From positions 1,984,001-2,048,000 of the forward strand of contig NZ_AP027363.1 of the NCBI RefSeq assembly GCF_030295955.1: a stretch of 64,000 nt of DNA, read 5' to 3'. Both the position numbers and the translations under genes were made by a program. Shown here one piece after another: positions 1 to 9,551 of this stretch; within the stretch, counting starts at the first letter, position 1, and every line of letters begins with the position of its first letter. A model generated the notes under the pieces. The model had not been told where the DNA came from. It saw only the letters and a list, made by a program, of their open reading frames with translations, and searched no databases. Source of the DNA: Thalassotalea agarivorans (lineage in GTDB: Bacteria; Pseudomonadota; Gammaproteobacteria; Enterobacterales; Alteromonadaceae).

Positions 1-2536
1 TCGCCAGCGCTTGTAATTCATTGCGCTTCAAGCCTAATGCTTTGATCTGAGCTAAACGTGTAAAACCTTCCTTTCCTCTTTTTTGCTCCAGTAGCTCACT
101 TTGTTGCTCACTAAATCCTTTCACCAAACAAAAGCCTAAACGAAGACAAAACTGCCCTTGTTGATATACCAACTGATGATGCCAACGCGAATGATTAACA
201 CAGACAGGCAATACTTGAATTTGATGGCGCTGAGCATCTTGAATAAGTTGAGAAGGAGAATAAAACCCCATAGGTAAGCTATTCAGTAACGCGGTATAAA
301 ATGCTTGCGGGAAATAATGCTTAAGCCAAGATGAAACATAAGCTAAGACAGCAAAACTAGCTGAATGAGATTCCGGAAAACCATATTCACCAAAGCCACA
401 AATTTGTTCAAAGAGTTGTTGTGCAAACCCTTCATCATAGCCTCTTGCTGTCATGCCGGTCACAAGCTTTTCTCTAAAATGTACAAGCTCTCCGTTGCGT
501 TTCCATTTTCCCATTGCTCTACGAAGTTGATCAGCTTCTCCACCAGTAAAGCCGGCAGCGACCATAGCAAGCTTAATCACTTGCTCCTGAAAAATAGGCA
601 CACCTAAGGTTCTCGCCAATACACTTTTTACTGCCTCAGAGGGGTATGTTACAGGTTCACTGCCATCTCTACGCTTCAAAAAAGGATGTACCATCCCCCC
701 TTGAATAGGACCTGGGCGCACAATGGCAATTTGAATAACTAAATCGTAATAACATGCTGGCTTCAATCTAGGTAGCATGCTCATTTGTGCCCGCGATTCG
801 ATTTGAAAAACACCCACAGTGTCTGCTTGCTGGATTTGCGCATAAACTTGTTTGTCATCCCCCATACGGGTGATATCAGCAATCGACAAGGTAAAACCAT
901 AATGCTGCTTAACTAAATCAAAGGTCTTTCTTATCGCTGTTAACATACCAAGCGCCAATACATCGACCTTCAATAAGGCTAACGTTTCTAAGTCGTCTTT
1001 ATCCCATTGGATCACCGTACGTCCTTCCATGGCGGCATTTTCTACCGGTACCAATTCATATAATGGCCCTGACGAAATAACAAAACCGCCGACATGTTGA
1101 GACAAATGACGAGGGAACCCTTTAATTTGCTCAACCAGACTAACAAACTGCTGCCCCAGTTTTGTACTGGGATCGATGCCTAGCTCCATCACTTGTTGGT
1201 CCCACGGGCTATCTTTATCACGACGATTAATGTGCTTAATAAAAAAGGCAAGCTGTGTTTCGTTTATACCCAGTGCTTTACCCACTTCTCTGATTGCGCT
1301 TTTCAAGCGATAAGTCACTACGGTTGCGGCAATAGCGGTACGTTCTCTACCATATTTTTGATAAAGATACTGAAACACTTCCTCTCGCCTTTGATGCTCA
1401 AAGTCAACATCAATATCCGGTGGTTCTTGCCGCTCTTGTGATATAAAGCGTTCAAACAATACCGAAATTTGACGAGGATCTACCGCTGTAATTTCAAGGC
1501 AATAACACACCACTGAGTTAGCAGCAGACCCCCTACCTTGATAGAGAATCTTTTGCTTTTTAGCAAACTGCACTACATCATAAATGGTAATAAAGAAGTG
1601 CTCGTATTGTAATTGCTCAATCAAGATCAATTCTTTCTCAATGGTAGACTCAATCTCTGCAGGTACACCCGCTGGAAATCGTATCTGCTTTCCCTTTTTG
1701 ACCAGTTCCCGCAGATAGCCAATCGCTGTTTTTCCTTCAGGGATAAGCTCTGCAGGATATTCATAACGCAGTGACGACAGACAAAACTGACACTGATTAG
1801 CAATCGCTAAGCTTGCTTCAAGTTCGGTTTCAAGGAAGAGTTTTTGTAATGTAGAGATGGGCCTAAGCGACGCTTCAGCATTGCTCAATGCTTCTTTACC
1901 TAGCTGAGCAACTGTTTTGCCTAAACGAATTGCTGTCAATGTATGATGCAGTGGTAGTCGGCTTTTTTCATGCATCAGCACACCACCTGTTGCCACTGCC
2001 ATAATACTCATTGATTTTGCAAGTTGTCTGCAATAACTTACCTGGCTATGTTCACCTGCCGTTAAATGACGTTTTAACGCGATATATAAGCGTTGCCTCA
2101 TATGCTTTTTTAGCCAACTAGCCCAATAATCATCAGCGTCTACGTCGCCAGATGGTGACCATAATACAAGGCATTGCTTAATGGTTTTTAAATCCCATAA
2201 ATCTAGTTGATACTGCCCCTTGCCTGCACGACGACGACTGTTAGTAATAACACGGCATAGTTCTGCATAAGCCTGTCGATTAGGGCAAAGCAATGTAAAG
2301 GCCACAGTAGCGCCATTAACCGCTTGATATTTAAAACTCGCGCCGATAATAAGCTTTATATCTAACGCTTCTGCTTGTATATGGCTATAGGCACGTACCA
2401 CCCCTGCTACTGAACATTCATCGGTAATAGCGATAGCGCTATAACCCAAGGCTTCTGCCTGCTGTACAAGTTCATGCGGGTGAGAAGCACCTTGTAGAAA
2501 CGAAAAATTGGTTTGGCATATCAATTCTGCATACAT
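1..2536 (-). CDS. dnaE2: Error-prone DNA polymerase DnaE2 (partial, C-terminus beyond window)
   Basis: Catalytic subunit of the ImuA-ImuB-DnaE2 translesion mutasome, a C-family polymerase. The minus frame starts with ATG at 2536 and stays open to base 1, giving 845 codons of a protein usually a little over 1000 residues. The N-terminus (MYAELICQTNFSFLQGAS) is the PHP domain typical of DnaE-type polymerases. A PDIDVDF motif near residues 372-378 (about 1404-1424) supplies the paired catalytic aspartates, and HVGGFVIS near 1070-1093 is a further conserved polymerase block. The start lies 4 bp after the imuB stop, so the genes are co-transcribed and presumably SOS-induced from the LexA box upstream of imuA. 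Assignment to DnaE2 rather than replicative DnaE rests on this context. Confidence 0.95.
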   Translation of the reverse strand, partial: MYAELICQTNFSFLQGASHPHELVQQAEALGYSAIAITDECSVAGVVRAYSHIQAEALDIKLIIGASFKYQAVNGATVAFTLLCPNRQAYAELCRVITNSRRRAGKGQYQLDLWDLKTIKQCLVLWSPSGDVDADDYWASWLKKHMRQRLYIALKRHLTAGEHSQVSYCRQLAKSMSIMAVATGGVLMHEKSRLPLHHTLTAIRLGKTVAQLGKEALSNAEASLRPISTLQKLFLETELEASLAIANQCQFCLSSLRYEYPAELIPEGKTAIGYLRELVKKGKQIRFPAGVPAEIESTIEKELILIEQLQYEHFFITIYDVVQFAKKQKILYQGRGSAANSVVCYCLEITAVDPRQISVLFERFISQERQEPPDIDVDFEHQRREEVFQYLYQKYGRERTAIAATVVTYRLKSAIREVGKALGINETQLAFFIKHINRRDKDSPWDQQVMELGIDPSTKLGQQFVSLVEQIKGFPRHLSQHVGGFVISSGPLYELVPVENAAMEGRTVIQWDKDDLETLALLKVDVLALGMLTAIRKTFDLVKQHYGFTLSIADITRMGDDKQVYAQIQQADTVGVFQIESRAQMSMLPRLKPACYYDLVIQIAIVRPGPIQGGMVHPFLKRRDGSEPVTYPSEAVKSVLARTLGVPIFQEQVIKLAMVAAGFTGGEADQLRRAMGKWKRNGELVHFREKLVTGMTARGYDEGFAQQLFEQICGFGEYGFPESHSASFAVLAYVSSWLKHYFPQAFYTALLNSLPMGFYSPSQLIQDAQRHQIQVLPVCVNHSRWHHQLVYQQGQFCLRLGFCLVKGFSEQQSELLEQKRGKEGFTRLAQIKALGLKRNELQALA

Positions 2537-2540
2537 AAGC

Positions 2541-3938
2541 CTATCCAAAGTAACCTTGAATAAACCACTGCCCATCGTGCTGACGATATAACCAACACCA
2601 TTGGCCATGTGTGTTGCGTGCGACAAAGTAATCTCGCAGTACACTCGTTTTATGCCAATTGGTTAAAATCCGTTCCGGACCATACAAAATATCGACTTTC
2701 TCTTGTAATGGCACTGCCTGCGAAAGTATGTATCCTGGGCGAAGTGGTTTTAGATCAGCGCTAATATCACTCGAACTCACTAGCGGAGCTGACTTTTGAG
2801 ATTCATACTCAGGTTGATGTTCATTGACCTGCTGAACACTGTAAACCTGTTCATGTCCCAGTTTAGCCTGCAACAAACTAACAAGTTCTAATGGCGCGAG
2901 TCCCTGACTTGCCGGTTCAAATAGATCCTGAGCTTGCTGTTGTAATGCCTGTAGTTGCTCACACCTAACTGTTATGTGTGTTACTGGTGCAGACAATGTC
3001 ATTCGCTCAAATTGCAATGTTGCTAATGCTAGCCACTTATCTGCACTATCTATTGCTTGCGCGCTGCGAATATGTACCGACTGCTTTTGTCCATCCCGTT
3101 GCGTCAAATCGCAATATACATGACATGATGCTAACCCTCGTATGCGCAAGAATGATTGTAGAGCAGCAATTAAGCGCGCTAAAGGCTTAAGCAGTACCGA
3201 TGTCGCTTCAATATCGTAAAGCAATTCAATGGACTGTTTAAATGTTAGCGGAGGATGATAAAAACTTAGCGGGTACGGCAACACTCCCTGTATTTTAAGT
3301 AAATACTGTACAAAGCCTTGCTCAAATCGCTTAGCTAATTGCTTAGCCGGAATATGATCAAGTTGTTCGTAGCGTCGAATACCAACACGTTGTAGCTGCT
3401 GAAGTTGCTTATCATCAATCTCCATAGCTTCAATCGGTAGTGATAACAAATAGGTTTTAAGCTGTGCTTTATCGCTGCACAGTATATTACCGTGGTAATT
3501 AGCTAAAAGCTTTGCAGCTAATGGACTATACGCAGTAGCGTAGGTGTATTGATAACCAAAGTCATCTAAAGCGGCACAAACCATTTGCCAATATGCAGTA
3601 AGGCCCTGATAAAGCTTGAACATATTGCCTACTTTTAGAAACAATCCATGCGGTGGGTCTATCGCTATATCAGCAGTAAATTGATACAGCGTTTGTGCAA
3701 TATCCTTTAAATGTTGCTGCTCCACCGACTTGTTATAAGGCACAAGATGTAACTCAGGTAATAACGCTGCAGCACTTGCCAGCCCCATGCCCAACTTAAT
3801 GCCATCTTTTTGCGCTATAGCATTACGCTGTACAACCTTATTCGATGCTTCATCTACAACCGCTATGGCTTGTGACTGCTGACGTGCATACAAGCTATCT
3901 AACTGCAACTGCGGAAATGAGAGATACAACCACAACAT
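2541..3938 (-). CDS. imuB: ImuB, Y-family DNA polymerase-like mutasome protein
   Basis: 465-residue Y-family polymerase homologue that in the known cassette bridges DnaE2 to the sliding clamp and is not itself a polymerase. The sequence agrees: the N-terminal block reads LYLSFPQLQLD where active Y-family enzymes have a DxD-type metal-binding motif, and the second catalytic block reads AIDPPHGLFLKVG, lacking the usual acidic DE pair. A little-finger-like region follows after about residue 230 and a family-typical C-terminal tail ends in QGYFG. Its ATG overlaps the imuA stop by one base (TAATG) and dnaE2 follows after 4 bp, so the three genes form one translationally coupled unit. Confidence 0.93.
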   Translation of the reverse strand: MLWLYLSFPQLQLDSLYARQQSQAIAVVDEASNKVVQRNAIAQKDGIKLGMGLASAAALLPELHLVPYNKSVEQQHLKDIAQTLYQFTADIAIDPPHGLFLKVGNMFKLYQGLTAYWQMVCAALDDFGYQYTYATAYSPLAAKLLANYHGNILCSDKAQLKTYLLSLPIEAMEIDDKQLQQLQRVGIRRYEQLDHIPAKQLAKRFEQGFVQYLLKIQGVLPYPLSFYHPPLTFKQSIELLYDIEATSVLLKPLARLIAALQSFLRIRGLASCHVYCDLTQRDGQKQSVHIRSAQAIDSADKWLALATLQFERMTLSAPVTHITVRCEQLQALQQQAQDLFEPASQGLAPLELVSLLQAKLGHEQVYSVQQVNEHQPEYESQKSAPLVSSSDISADLKPLRPGYILSQAVPLQEKVDILYGPERILTNWHKTSVLRDYFVARNTHGQWCWLYRQHDGQWFIQGYFG

Positions 3939-4627
3939 TAACTGACTCGTTGAATACGGGCATCATCTAAAGCAACAACGTTATTAGGTAACTGTGGCAG
4001 TACTAAGTCAGGCCATTGCGACGACATATCAACTAAAAAAGGTTGGCAGGGCCTCCCGCCTTTTTGTTTATCTATTGCCACCTTAATACCGGCAATATCG
4101 GCATGACACGACAAGCTCAGAGCAACAGGTAACGAAAAGCCTGCCTTAACATTATCGCGATATAATATCAGTGCACTGTGCCCCTGCTCAGCAGCTAAAG
4201 ACAAGCGCCTCACTTGCTGAATAGACAAATGCGATTGCCATATAATAACGGCAGCACAACAACCACTTTTTAAGCTTTGTTCAGCTCCCCACAACCCATT
4301 GACCCCAGTATGGCTGTCAACACATAATATTTTTTGAAGGTCTAAGCCTGCATGCACTAAAAAGGCGCCATTGAGCAAAGAAGGTGGATTTACAAATACA
4401 ACCAAGCCTCTCTTTTGCTGAGCCTTCAAATAAGCGGCCATGAGCCTTAATTCGCCAATGCCTGTCACTGTTTTGCATTCAATAACGCCTTGCGTTGGAA
4501 AGCCACCACCTAACTTAGCGTCAAGTTGAGGGTAACTAGTACTTATTGCTTGCCGATATTGTTGCTGTTGCTTAATACCGCGCCACAGCCATTGCTTATT
4601 ATGTAATTTTGCTAATAGAGCATTCAT
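3938..4627 (-). CDS. imuA: ImuA, RecA/SulA-like translesion synthesis protein
   Basis: 229-residue first gene of the imuA-imuB-dnaE2 cassette. It resembles the degenerate RecA-like ImuA/SulA family: a LDAKLGGGFPTQGVIE segment near residues 35-50 matches the start of the RecA-like core, but no intact Walker A GxxxxGKT is visible. In the studied systems ImuA is required for damage-induced mutagenesis with ImuB and DnaE2. The start at 4627 lies just downstream of a near-perfect LexA box (4646-4665). The stop overlaps the imuB start by one base. Confidence 0.9.
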   Translation of the reverse strand: MNALLAKLHNKQWLWRGIKQQQQYRQAISTSYPQLDAKLGGGFPTQGVIECKTVTGIGELRLMAAYLKAQQKRGLVVFVNPPSLLNGAFLVHAGLDLQKILCVDSHTGVNGLWGAEQSLKSGCCAAVIIWQSHLSIQQVRRLSLAAEQGHSALILYRDNVKAGFSLPVALSLSCHADIAGIKVAIDKQKGGRPCQPFLVDMSSQWPDLVLPQLPNNVVALDDARIQRVS

Positions 4628-4633
4628 AGCTAA

Positions 4634-4677
4634 AAAGTAAAACTATACTGTACGTTTATACAGTATAGTTTTACTTT
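4634..4677. repeat. 44-bp inverted repeat enclosing the imuA LexA box
   Basis: Arms 4634-4652 and 4659-4677 are perfect 19-bp reverse complements around a 6-nt centre. The central part is the SOS box, but complementarity extends about 12 bp beyond it on each side, more than LexA recognition needs. The repeat sits 7 bp upstream of the imuA start codon. It could form a hairpin in the imuA leader or a cruciform in DNA. Confidence 0.9.
4646..4665 (-). promoter_or_regulatory. LexA (SOS) box upstream of imuA
   Basis: The sequence TACTGTACGTTTATACAGTA contains CTGT-N8-ACAG, the gammaproteobacterial LexA consensus, with symmetric flanking TA. It lies about 20 bp upstream of the imuA start, where repressor would cover the promoter, so the cassette is very likely SOS-controlled. 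Confidence 0.92.
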
Positions 4678-4701
4678 GCCTAAAAGCAAGAACTTAAATG
4701 T

Positions 4702-4731
4702 AAAAAAAGGGTGCATATAGCACCCCTTTTT
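4702..4731 (-). terminator. Rho-independent terminator of the symporter gene
   Basis: On the minus strand a GGGTGC/GCACCC stem with a short A/T loop is followed by a run of seven T. It lies 14 bp after the symporter stop and separates that gene from the imuA promoter. Confidence 0.85.
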
Positions 4732-4744
4732 CAGTGAGAGAGTA

Positions 4745-6307
4745 TTACCACCAAGCGTAATACAAGGCGATAAGAATAAGCGTTACCGCAAGTGTAGAAA
4801 TGTTAAAGCTACGATCTGTGGTAAAATCAATACCTTGAAGGTCAACAGCATTTTCATGCTCACCTTTCTTCTCTAGTAAAGAAATAACTATCGCTAGACC
4901 TAAACAAAGTAAGAAGACTAAACCTACACGATCCATAAATGGCAGTTCTGGCCAAAATACTTTTAAACCATATGAGAATATTGCCGAACCAAGCGCCGCT
5001 GCTAGACCAGCATTAGCCGTTGTACGCTTCCAAAACATACCGGTGAAAAACAGTACAACAATACCTGGTGTAAAGAAGCCAGTAAATTCTTGGATATACT
5101 GGAAGGCTTGATCAAACTGGCCTAATAGTGGCTCTGCAACAACCATAGCTATCACAAGCGCAGTTAAGCTGACAATACGGCCGACTTTAACGTAATGTTC
5201 TTCGCTCTTAGGGTTCTTTTCATTGCGGTATAAATCCATGGTAAAAATAGTAGAAACACTATTTGCCATCGAGGCTAATGAAGATACGATAGCCGCCACT
5301 AATGCAGCAAAAATCAAACCTTTAAGGCCTGATGGCATCATATTCATTAACGTTGGATAGGCTTGGTCAGCTTTTTCCAAATTAGGATCAATCATATAAA
5401 CCGCAATACCCGGCAATACCACAATGATAGGCATCAACAATTTCAAGAATGCAGCAAACGCGATACCTTTTTGACCCTCACGTAAATCTTTAGCCGCTAA
5501 GGTACGCTGAATAATATATTGGTTAAAACCCCAATATGATAAGTTCATAATCCACATACCGCCTATTAATACAGATAGCCCTGGTAAATCCATATAATAA
5601 GGATTATCAGTATCTAGGATCATATCGAATTTTTCTGGCGCTTGATCAGTCAAGGTCGCAAAACCATGCACAATGCCTTTACCTTCACCAATCAAGTCAA
5701 GCGCCATGTAAGATAAAAACAGGCCGCCCATTATAAGTAGAACAACTTGTATAATGTCAGTTAGCGCAACCGCCTTTAAACCACCATACAAAGAATATGC
5801 TAGCGCAAACAGGCCAAGGAAAATCATGCCATACGTAATATCAACACCCGTAATGGTATTGATTGCCAATGCACCTAGCCATAAAACAGCAGTAAGGTTT
5901 ACAAAGACATAAACCCCTAACCAGAATATCGCCATCACCGTTCTTACACGGTGATCAAATCGTTGCTCCAAAAATTGTGGCATGGTGTAAATCTTCTTTT
6001 CTAAGAGGATTGGTAAACAATATTTACCTACAATCATTAGCGTGATTGCTGCCATCCATTCATAAGAGGCAATGGCCAAGCCAACTTTATAGCCCGAGCC
6101 CGACATACCTATAATTTGTTCAGCTGAAATATTTGCCGCGATAAGCGAAGCACCTATCGCCCACCAAGGTAAGCTATTGCCCGCTAAAAAGTAGTCGTTA
6201 GCATTCTTTTCATGCCCTGCCTTCTCTCTCGATACCCAAGAGGCAATAGCGATGAGTGAAATGACATATACCACAAAAACGGTAATGTCTAATGAAGATA
6301 AACCCAT
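4745..6307 (-). CDS. SGLT-type sodium/sugar symporter (SSS family)
   Basis: 520-residue inner-membrane protein of the solute:sodium symporter family, very like the Vibrio sodium/galactose transporter vSGLT: NISAEQIIGMSGSGY, SYEWMAAIT, YWGFNQYIIQRTLAAKD and QAFQYIQEFTG are all present. By alignment from memory, sugar-contact residues of vSGLT are kept (Q64, E83, the N and Y of NLSYWG, the K of FLKL), while vSGLT Ser91 corresponds to Ala86. It probably imports a hexose with sodium. A paralogue of equal length lies at 38916-40478. It is divergent from dctPQM and followed by its own terminator. The exact substrate cannot be read from sequence. Confidence 0.9.
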   Translation of the reverse strand: MGLSSLDITVFVVYVISLIAIASWVSREKAGHEKNANDYFLAGNSLPWWAIGASLIAANISAEQIIGMSGSGYKVGLAIASYEWMAAITLMIVGKYCLPILLEKKIYTMPQFLEQRFDHRVRTVMAIFWLGVYVFVNLTAVLWLGALAINTITGVDITYGMIFLGLFALAYSLYGGLKAVALTDIIQVVLLIMGGLFLSYMALDLIGEGKGIVHGFATLTDQAPEKFDMILDTDNPYYMDLPGLSVLIGGMWIMNLSYWGFNQYIIQRTLAAKDLREGQKGIAFAAFLKLLMPIIVVLPGIAVYMIDPNLEKADQAYPTLMNMMPSGLKGLIFAALVAAIVSSLASMANSVSTIFTMDLYRNEKNPKSEEHYVKVGRIVSLTALVIAMVVAEPLLGQFDQAFQYIQEFTGFFTPGIVVLFFTGMFWKRTTANAGLAAALGSAIFSYGLKVFWPELPFMDRVGLVFLLCLGLAIVISLLEKKGEHENAVDLQGIDFTTDRSFNISTLAVTLILIALYYAWW

Positions 6308-6710
6308 GTTGTTCCCCGCGTTTCCATTTTTATAATTATTAATAAAGCTTAGCGTTTAAATAACTAAACGCTTAAATTTATTATGTAAAATTTATCCTTA
6401 CTCTATGCTTGATAGCGCTAAACTGCAATTACAAAAAGTGAAAATAGGATCAATATTTCTCATTGGTTCACAACAAAAAATCAAGATAACAACGCTTATT
6501 TAGAGACATTCGCAGAAAATCAACGCAAATAACCTGAACATCTTACCACTTAGCTACCAAGACGATTATTTAGAGGATGTCTAATTCAGCTCAACATACC
6601 ACTTCACTGCAACACCACAAACACAACGCCACTTTGTTAACAATTAACAGTTGCCATATAAAACACGGTTCTGTATGTTAAAAACATAATAACAATATGA
6701 ATACTCAAAA
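6308..6710. other. Divergent intergenic region between symporter and dctP
   Basis: 403 bp of AT-rich DNA with no supportable gene. It must hold the promoters of both divergent transporter units. It contains a perfect 8-bp inverted repeat (6351-6372) near the symporter start and a TATGTT/AACATA inverted repeat at 6674-6688 just upstream of dctP. I could not assign promoter elements with confidence. Confidence 0.6.
6351..6372. promoter_or_regulatory. Inverted repeat, possible operator of the symporter gene
   Basis: AGCGTTTA and TAAACGCT are perfect 8-bp reverse complements separated by 6 nt, about 45 bp upstream of the symporter start codon. Spacing and symmetry suit a dimeric regulator. The regulator is unknown. 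Confidence 0.35.
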
Positions 6711-7739
6711 ATGGATACTTTGTGGCGTCGCTCAACACTGCTTTTTATCTGGACCGTAACCTTTTTAATAGGGCTGTCGGTATCGGATACGCAGGCACAA
6801 GAAACAGAAACCCGTCGGCTAATTTGGGCGCACGTCTATGAGACAAGTGTGCCTTTACATAAATGGGCTGTGTGGGCAGCGGAAGAAATAAAAAAACAAA
6901 CCAATGGCCGATATCAAATCGACGTGTTTCCTATGTCTACTTTGGGAAAGGAAATTCAATTAAACCAAAGTTTAAGTTTAGGCACCATTGATATTGTGTA
7001 TGCAGGCACCAGTTTTGTTGCTCAAAAATACCCTCCTTTGGCACTTTCTGAATTACCTTATATGTTTCGCGACTACCAGCACTGGGAGACATTTAAAAAC
7101 AGTGTAGTTTTTGAAGACATGATCAATGAATACAAAAGAAGCTCACTAGGAAATCAAATACTAGGCAATACCTATTATGGTCAACGGCACTTAACCTCAA
7201 ACTTTCCGGTAACTAAACCGGCACATATGAAAAACCTAAAGATAAGGGTGCCTAATGCTGAGGTTTACAAACTCTTCCCTAACGCTAATGGAGCAAACCC
7301 AAGCCCGATTGCTTTTTCAGAAGCATATTTAGCCTTGCAGCAAGGTGTTGTCGATGCTCAAGAAAATCCACTACCCACCATCCAAGCTAAAAAGTTTTAT
7401 GAAGTTAACACACATATAAATTTAACAGGCCATATCTTAGGTTCAATTCTAACGGTTGCTAGTGAAAGACTTTGGCAAGAACTTTCCACTGTTGATAAAG
7501 TGATTTTCAAAAAAGTGCTCAATCAAGCGGCTCAAGGCGCGTCTAATGACACGCGAGAAGCAGAGCAAGCATTGGTCAATTGGTTTAAACAACAAGGTAT
7601 ACAGGTACATGAAGTAGACAGAGCATCCTTCCGCCGCAATACCCTTCCCTTGCACGCAGAAATAACAAGCCGAATCGGCGAATCGTATTACGACAATATT
7701 CAAAGGTTAGAACATGACAACGCCTCAAACACACATTGA
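6711..7739 (+). CDS. dctP: TRAP transporter substrate-binding protein DctP
   Basis: 342-residue periplasmic solute receptor of a tripartite ATP-independent periplasmic transporter. A signal peptide covers about residues 1-29 (RR followed by a hydrophobic stretch, cleavage near TQA). The family block KIRVPNAEVY holds the arginine (R179) that normally pairs with a substrate carboxylate, and DAQENPLPT (215-223) is the second typical block. The ligand is therefore probably an organic or sugar acid. The 3' end overlaps dctQ by 26 bp. No strong ribosome-binding site precedes ATG 6711, but an upstream ATG at 6697 is out of frame. Confidence 0.92.
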   Translation: MDTLWRRSTLLFIWTVTFLIGLSVSDTQAQETETRRLIWAHVYETSVPLHKWAVWAAEEIKKQTNGRYQIDVFPMSTLGKEIQLNQSLSLGTIDIVYAGTSFVAQKYPPLALSELPYMFRDYQHWETFKNSVVFEDMINEYKRSSLGNQILGNTYYGQRHLTSNFPVTKPAHMKNLKIRVPNAEVYKLFPNANGANPSPIAFSEAYLALQQGVVDAQENPLPTIQAKKFYEVNTHINLTGHILGSILTVASERLWQELSTVDKVIFKKVLNQAAQGASNDTREAEQALVNWFKQQGIQVHEVDRASFRRNTLPLHAEITSRIGESYYDNIQRLEHDNASNTH

Positions 7740-8232
7740 AGACCAATCGCCAGATGAACAACCGTTTGTCGCAACTGACTATCGCATAGAAGACTGGCTC
7801 GCCTTAACTATATTTACCGTCCTTTCCCTTACGGTATTTGCGCAATTTTTTAGTCGTTATGTCTTAGGGGGCTCTTTAGGCTGGACAGAAGAAGTCGCTC
7901 GATACTTACTTGTTGCCTTAACCTTTCTGGGAGGCTGTATGGCTATTCGTAAGAAAACCATGATTCAAATAGACTTCATTGCAGATAGATTTCCACAAAG
8001 CCTTAAACAGTTTAGCCATTTATTTGCGCGAGTATTTAGCTTGCTATTTATTGGCGTACTCATTATTTCATGCGCATTGATCATGCCACGCTTAACAATA
8101 TACCAAATGGCATCTTTACCCGTTTCAGTAAGTGCACTTTATGGAGCAATTTTTATCGCTTTACTCATCATGTTTTATCGTTGCCTTGTTAATTTGATGA
8201 CGTCGGTTAACTCAACAAGGACAGCAAAATGA
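7714..8232 (+). CDS. dctQ: TRAP transporter small permease DctQ
   Basis: 172-residue four-helix membrane subunit of the TRAP carrier. Hydrophobic segments begin near residues 28, 62, 103 and 140. The LGWTEEVARYLLVALTFLG block is typical of DctQ. It starts inside the end of dctP behind an AAGGTT ribosome site and overlaps dctM by four bases (ATGA), so translation of the three subunits is coupled. It partners DctM in the inner membrane. Confidence 0.92.
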   Translation: MTTPQTHIEDQSPDEQPFVATDYRIEDWLALTIFTVLSLTVFAQFFSRYVLGGSLGWTEEVARYLLVALTFLGGCMAIRKKTMIQIDFIADRFPQSLKQFSHLFARVFSLLFIGVLIISCALIMPRLTIYQMASLPVSVSALYGAIFIALLIMFYRCLVNLMTSVNSTRTAK

Positions 8233-9509
8233 CTGTAGCCATATTATTTTTATCGTTATTTTTACTATTGGCTTTAAGAGTACCTGTAGCCTTTGCTTTG
8301 GCAGGGTCTTCATTACTCGCAATAATGTATGATGGTCAGGTACCTGAAATTGTAATTTTGCATCAGATGGTTGGTGGTGTAGATAGCTTTCCTCTGCTGT
8401 CTGTTCCATTTTTTGTATTAGCTGGTGCGATTATGAATTCTAGTGGAATAACCCACCGAATTTTTGACTTTGCTAACGCATTGGTTGGCTGGCTAAGAGG
8501 GGGGCTTGGACATGTCAATGTCAGTGCCTCTATCATCTTTGCCGGTATGTCTGGTGCAGCTGTAGCAGATGCTGGTGGCTTAGGCGCTATCGAAATAAAA
8601 GCCATGAGAAAACGTGGCTACGACGCTGATTTTTCGGTAGGGCTCACAGCAGCTTCTTCAACAATTGGTCCAATAATACCACCGAGTTTACCGCTCATTA
8701 TCTATGGTGTAATGGCCTCAGCGTCTATTGGCCAATTGTTTGCAGCAGGATTAATTCCAGGTTTGCTCATGGCGTTCGCCCTAATGATTATGGTGGCCTG
8801 GTATGCTAAAAAAAGGCAGTACCCTAAGGAAGCAAGCCTATCACTACCTAATATTGCTAAAACAGCTAAAACGGCCTTTTTATCACTAATGACACCTGTC
8901 ATTATTATATTTGGCATTCTATTGGGCATTTTTACAGCAACCGAAGCGGCAATTGCCGCCGCCGTATACGCTTTATTTTTGGGTGGTATTGTCTATCGCA
9001 GCATATCATGGCGCTCGCTAACAAAAATATGCATGGATACTATCGAAACAACGTCAATTATTATGTTAATTGTTGGTGCAGCGGCTGCGTTTTCATGGGT
9101 ATTGACCAGTCAACGGGTTACAGAGGACTTTACACAATGGATGCTTACATTAACAAACAATAAGGTCATCATTTTATTATTGATTACCCTTATATTGTTT
9201 ATCGTAGGTTGCTTCATGGAAACGATAGCGGCCATCACAATTTTGACGCCAATCTTATTACCTGTCGCAGTTTCATTAGGTATCGACCCAGTACATTTTG
9301 GTATTGTGATGATTTTAAACCTAATGATTGGCTTGCTAACGCCGCCGGTAGGTCTTGTTCTCTATGTTTTGTCTAGGGTATCAAATGTGCCGTTTGAGCA
9401 ATGTGCTAAAGCAACGCTGCCCTTTTTAGTACCACTTGTTATCGTATTATTTTTGGTCATCTTTATACCGCAGTTATCGATGTGGTTACCAACAATGATA
9501 TATGGATAA
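8229..9509 (+). CDS. dctM: TRAP transporter large permease DctM
   Basis: 426-residue multi-helix permease that carries out sodium-driven transport in the TRAP complex. Family blocks include RVPVAFALAGSS, PLLSVPFFVLAG, GMSGAAVADAGGLG, AASSTIGPIIPPSLP and LTPPVGLVLYVLS. The length is normal for DctM. It is the last gene of dctPQM; 60 bp downstream lies a hairpin duplicated from the tRNA-Ser terminator, which may end transcription. Confidence 0.95.
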   Translation: MTVAILFLSLFLLLALRVPVAFALAGSSLLAIMYDGQVPEIVILHQMVGGVDSFPLLSVPFFVLAGAIMNSSGITHRIFDFANALVGWLRGGLGHVNVSASIIFAGMSGAAVADAGGLGAIEIKAMRKRGYDADFSVGLTAASSTIGPIIPPSLPLIIYGVMASASIGQLFAAGLIPGLLMAFALMIMVAWYAKKRQYPKEASLSLPNIAKTAKTAFLSLMTPVIIIFGILLGIFTATEAAIAAAVYALFLGGIVYRSISWRSLTKICMDTIETTSIIMLIVGAAAAFSWVLTSQRVTEDFTQWMLTLTNNKVIILLLITLILFIVGCFMETIAAITILTPILLPVAVSLGIDPVHFGIVMILNLMIGLLTPPVGLVLYVLSRVSNVPFEQCAKATLPFLVPLVIVLFLVIFIPQLSMWLPTMIYG

Positions 9510-9551
9510 ACCTAGCTGCGTTGAATAATAATTTATTGGCGCTCGCTGTTA

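Noticed and set aside
2978-3190. Plus-strand frame of 70 codons inside imuB.
   Set aside because: It is antisense to a well-supported gene and has no family features.
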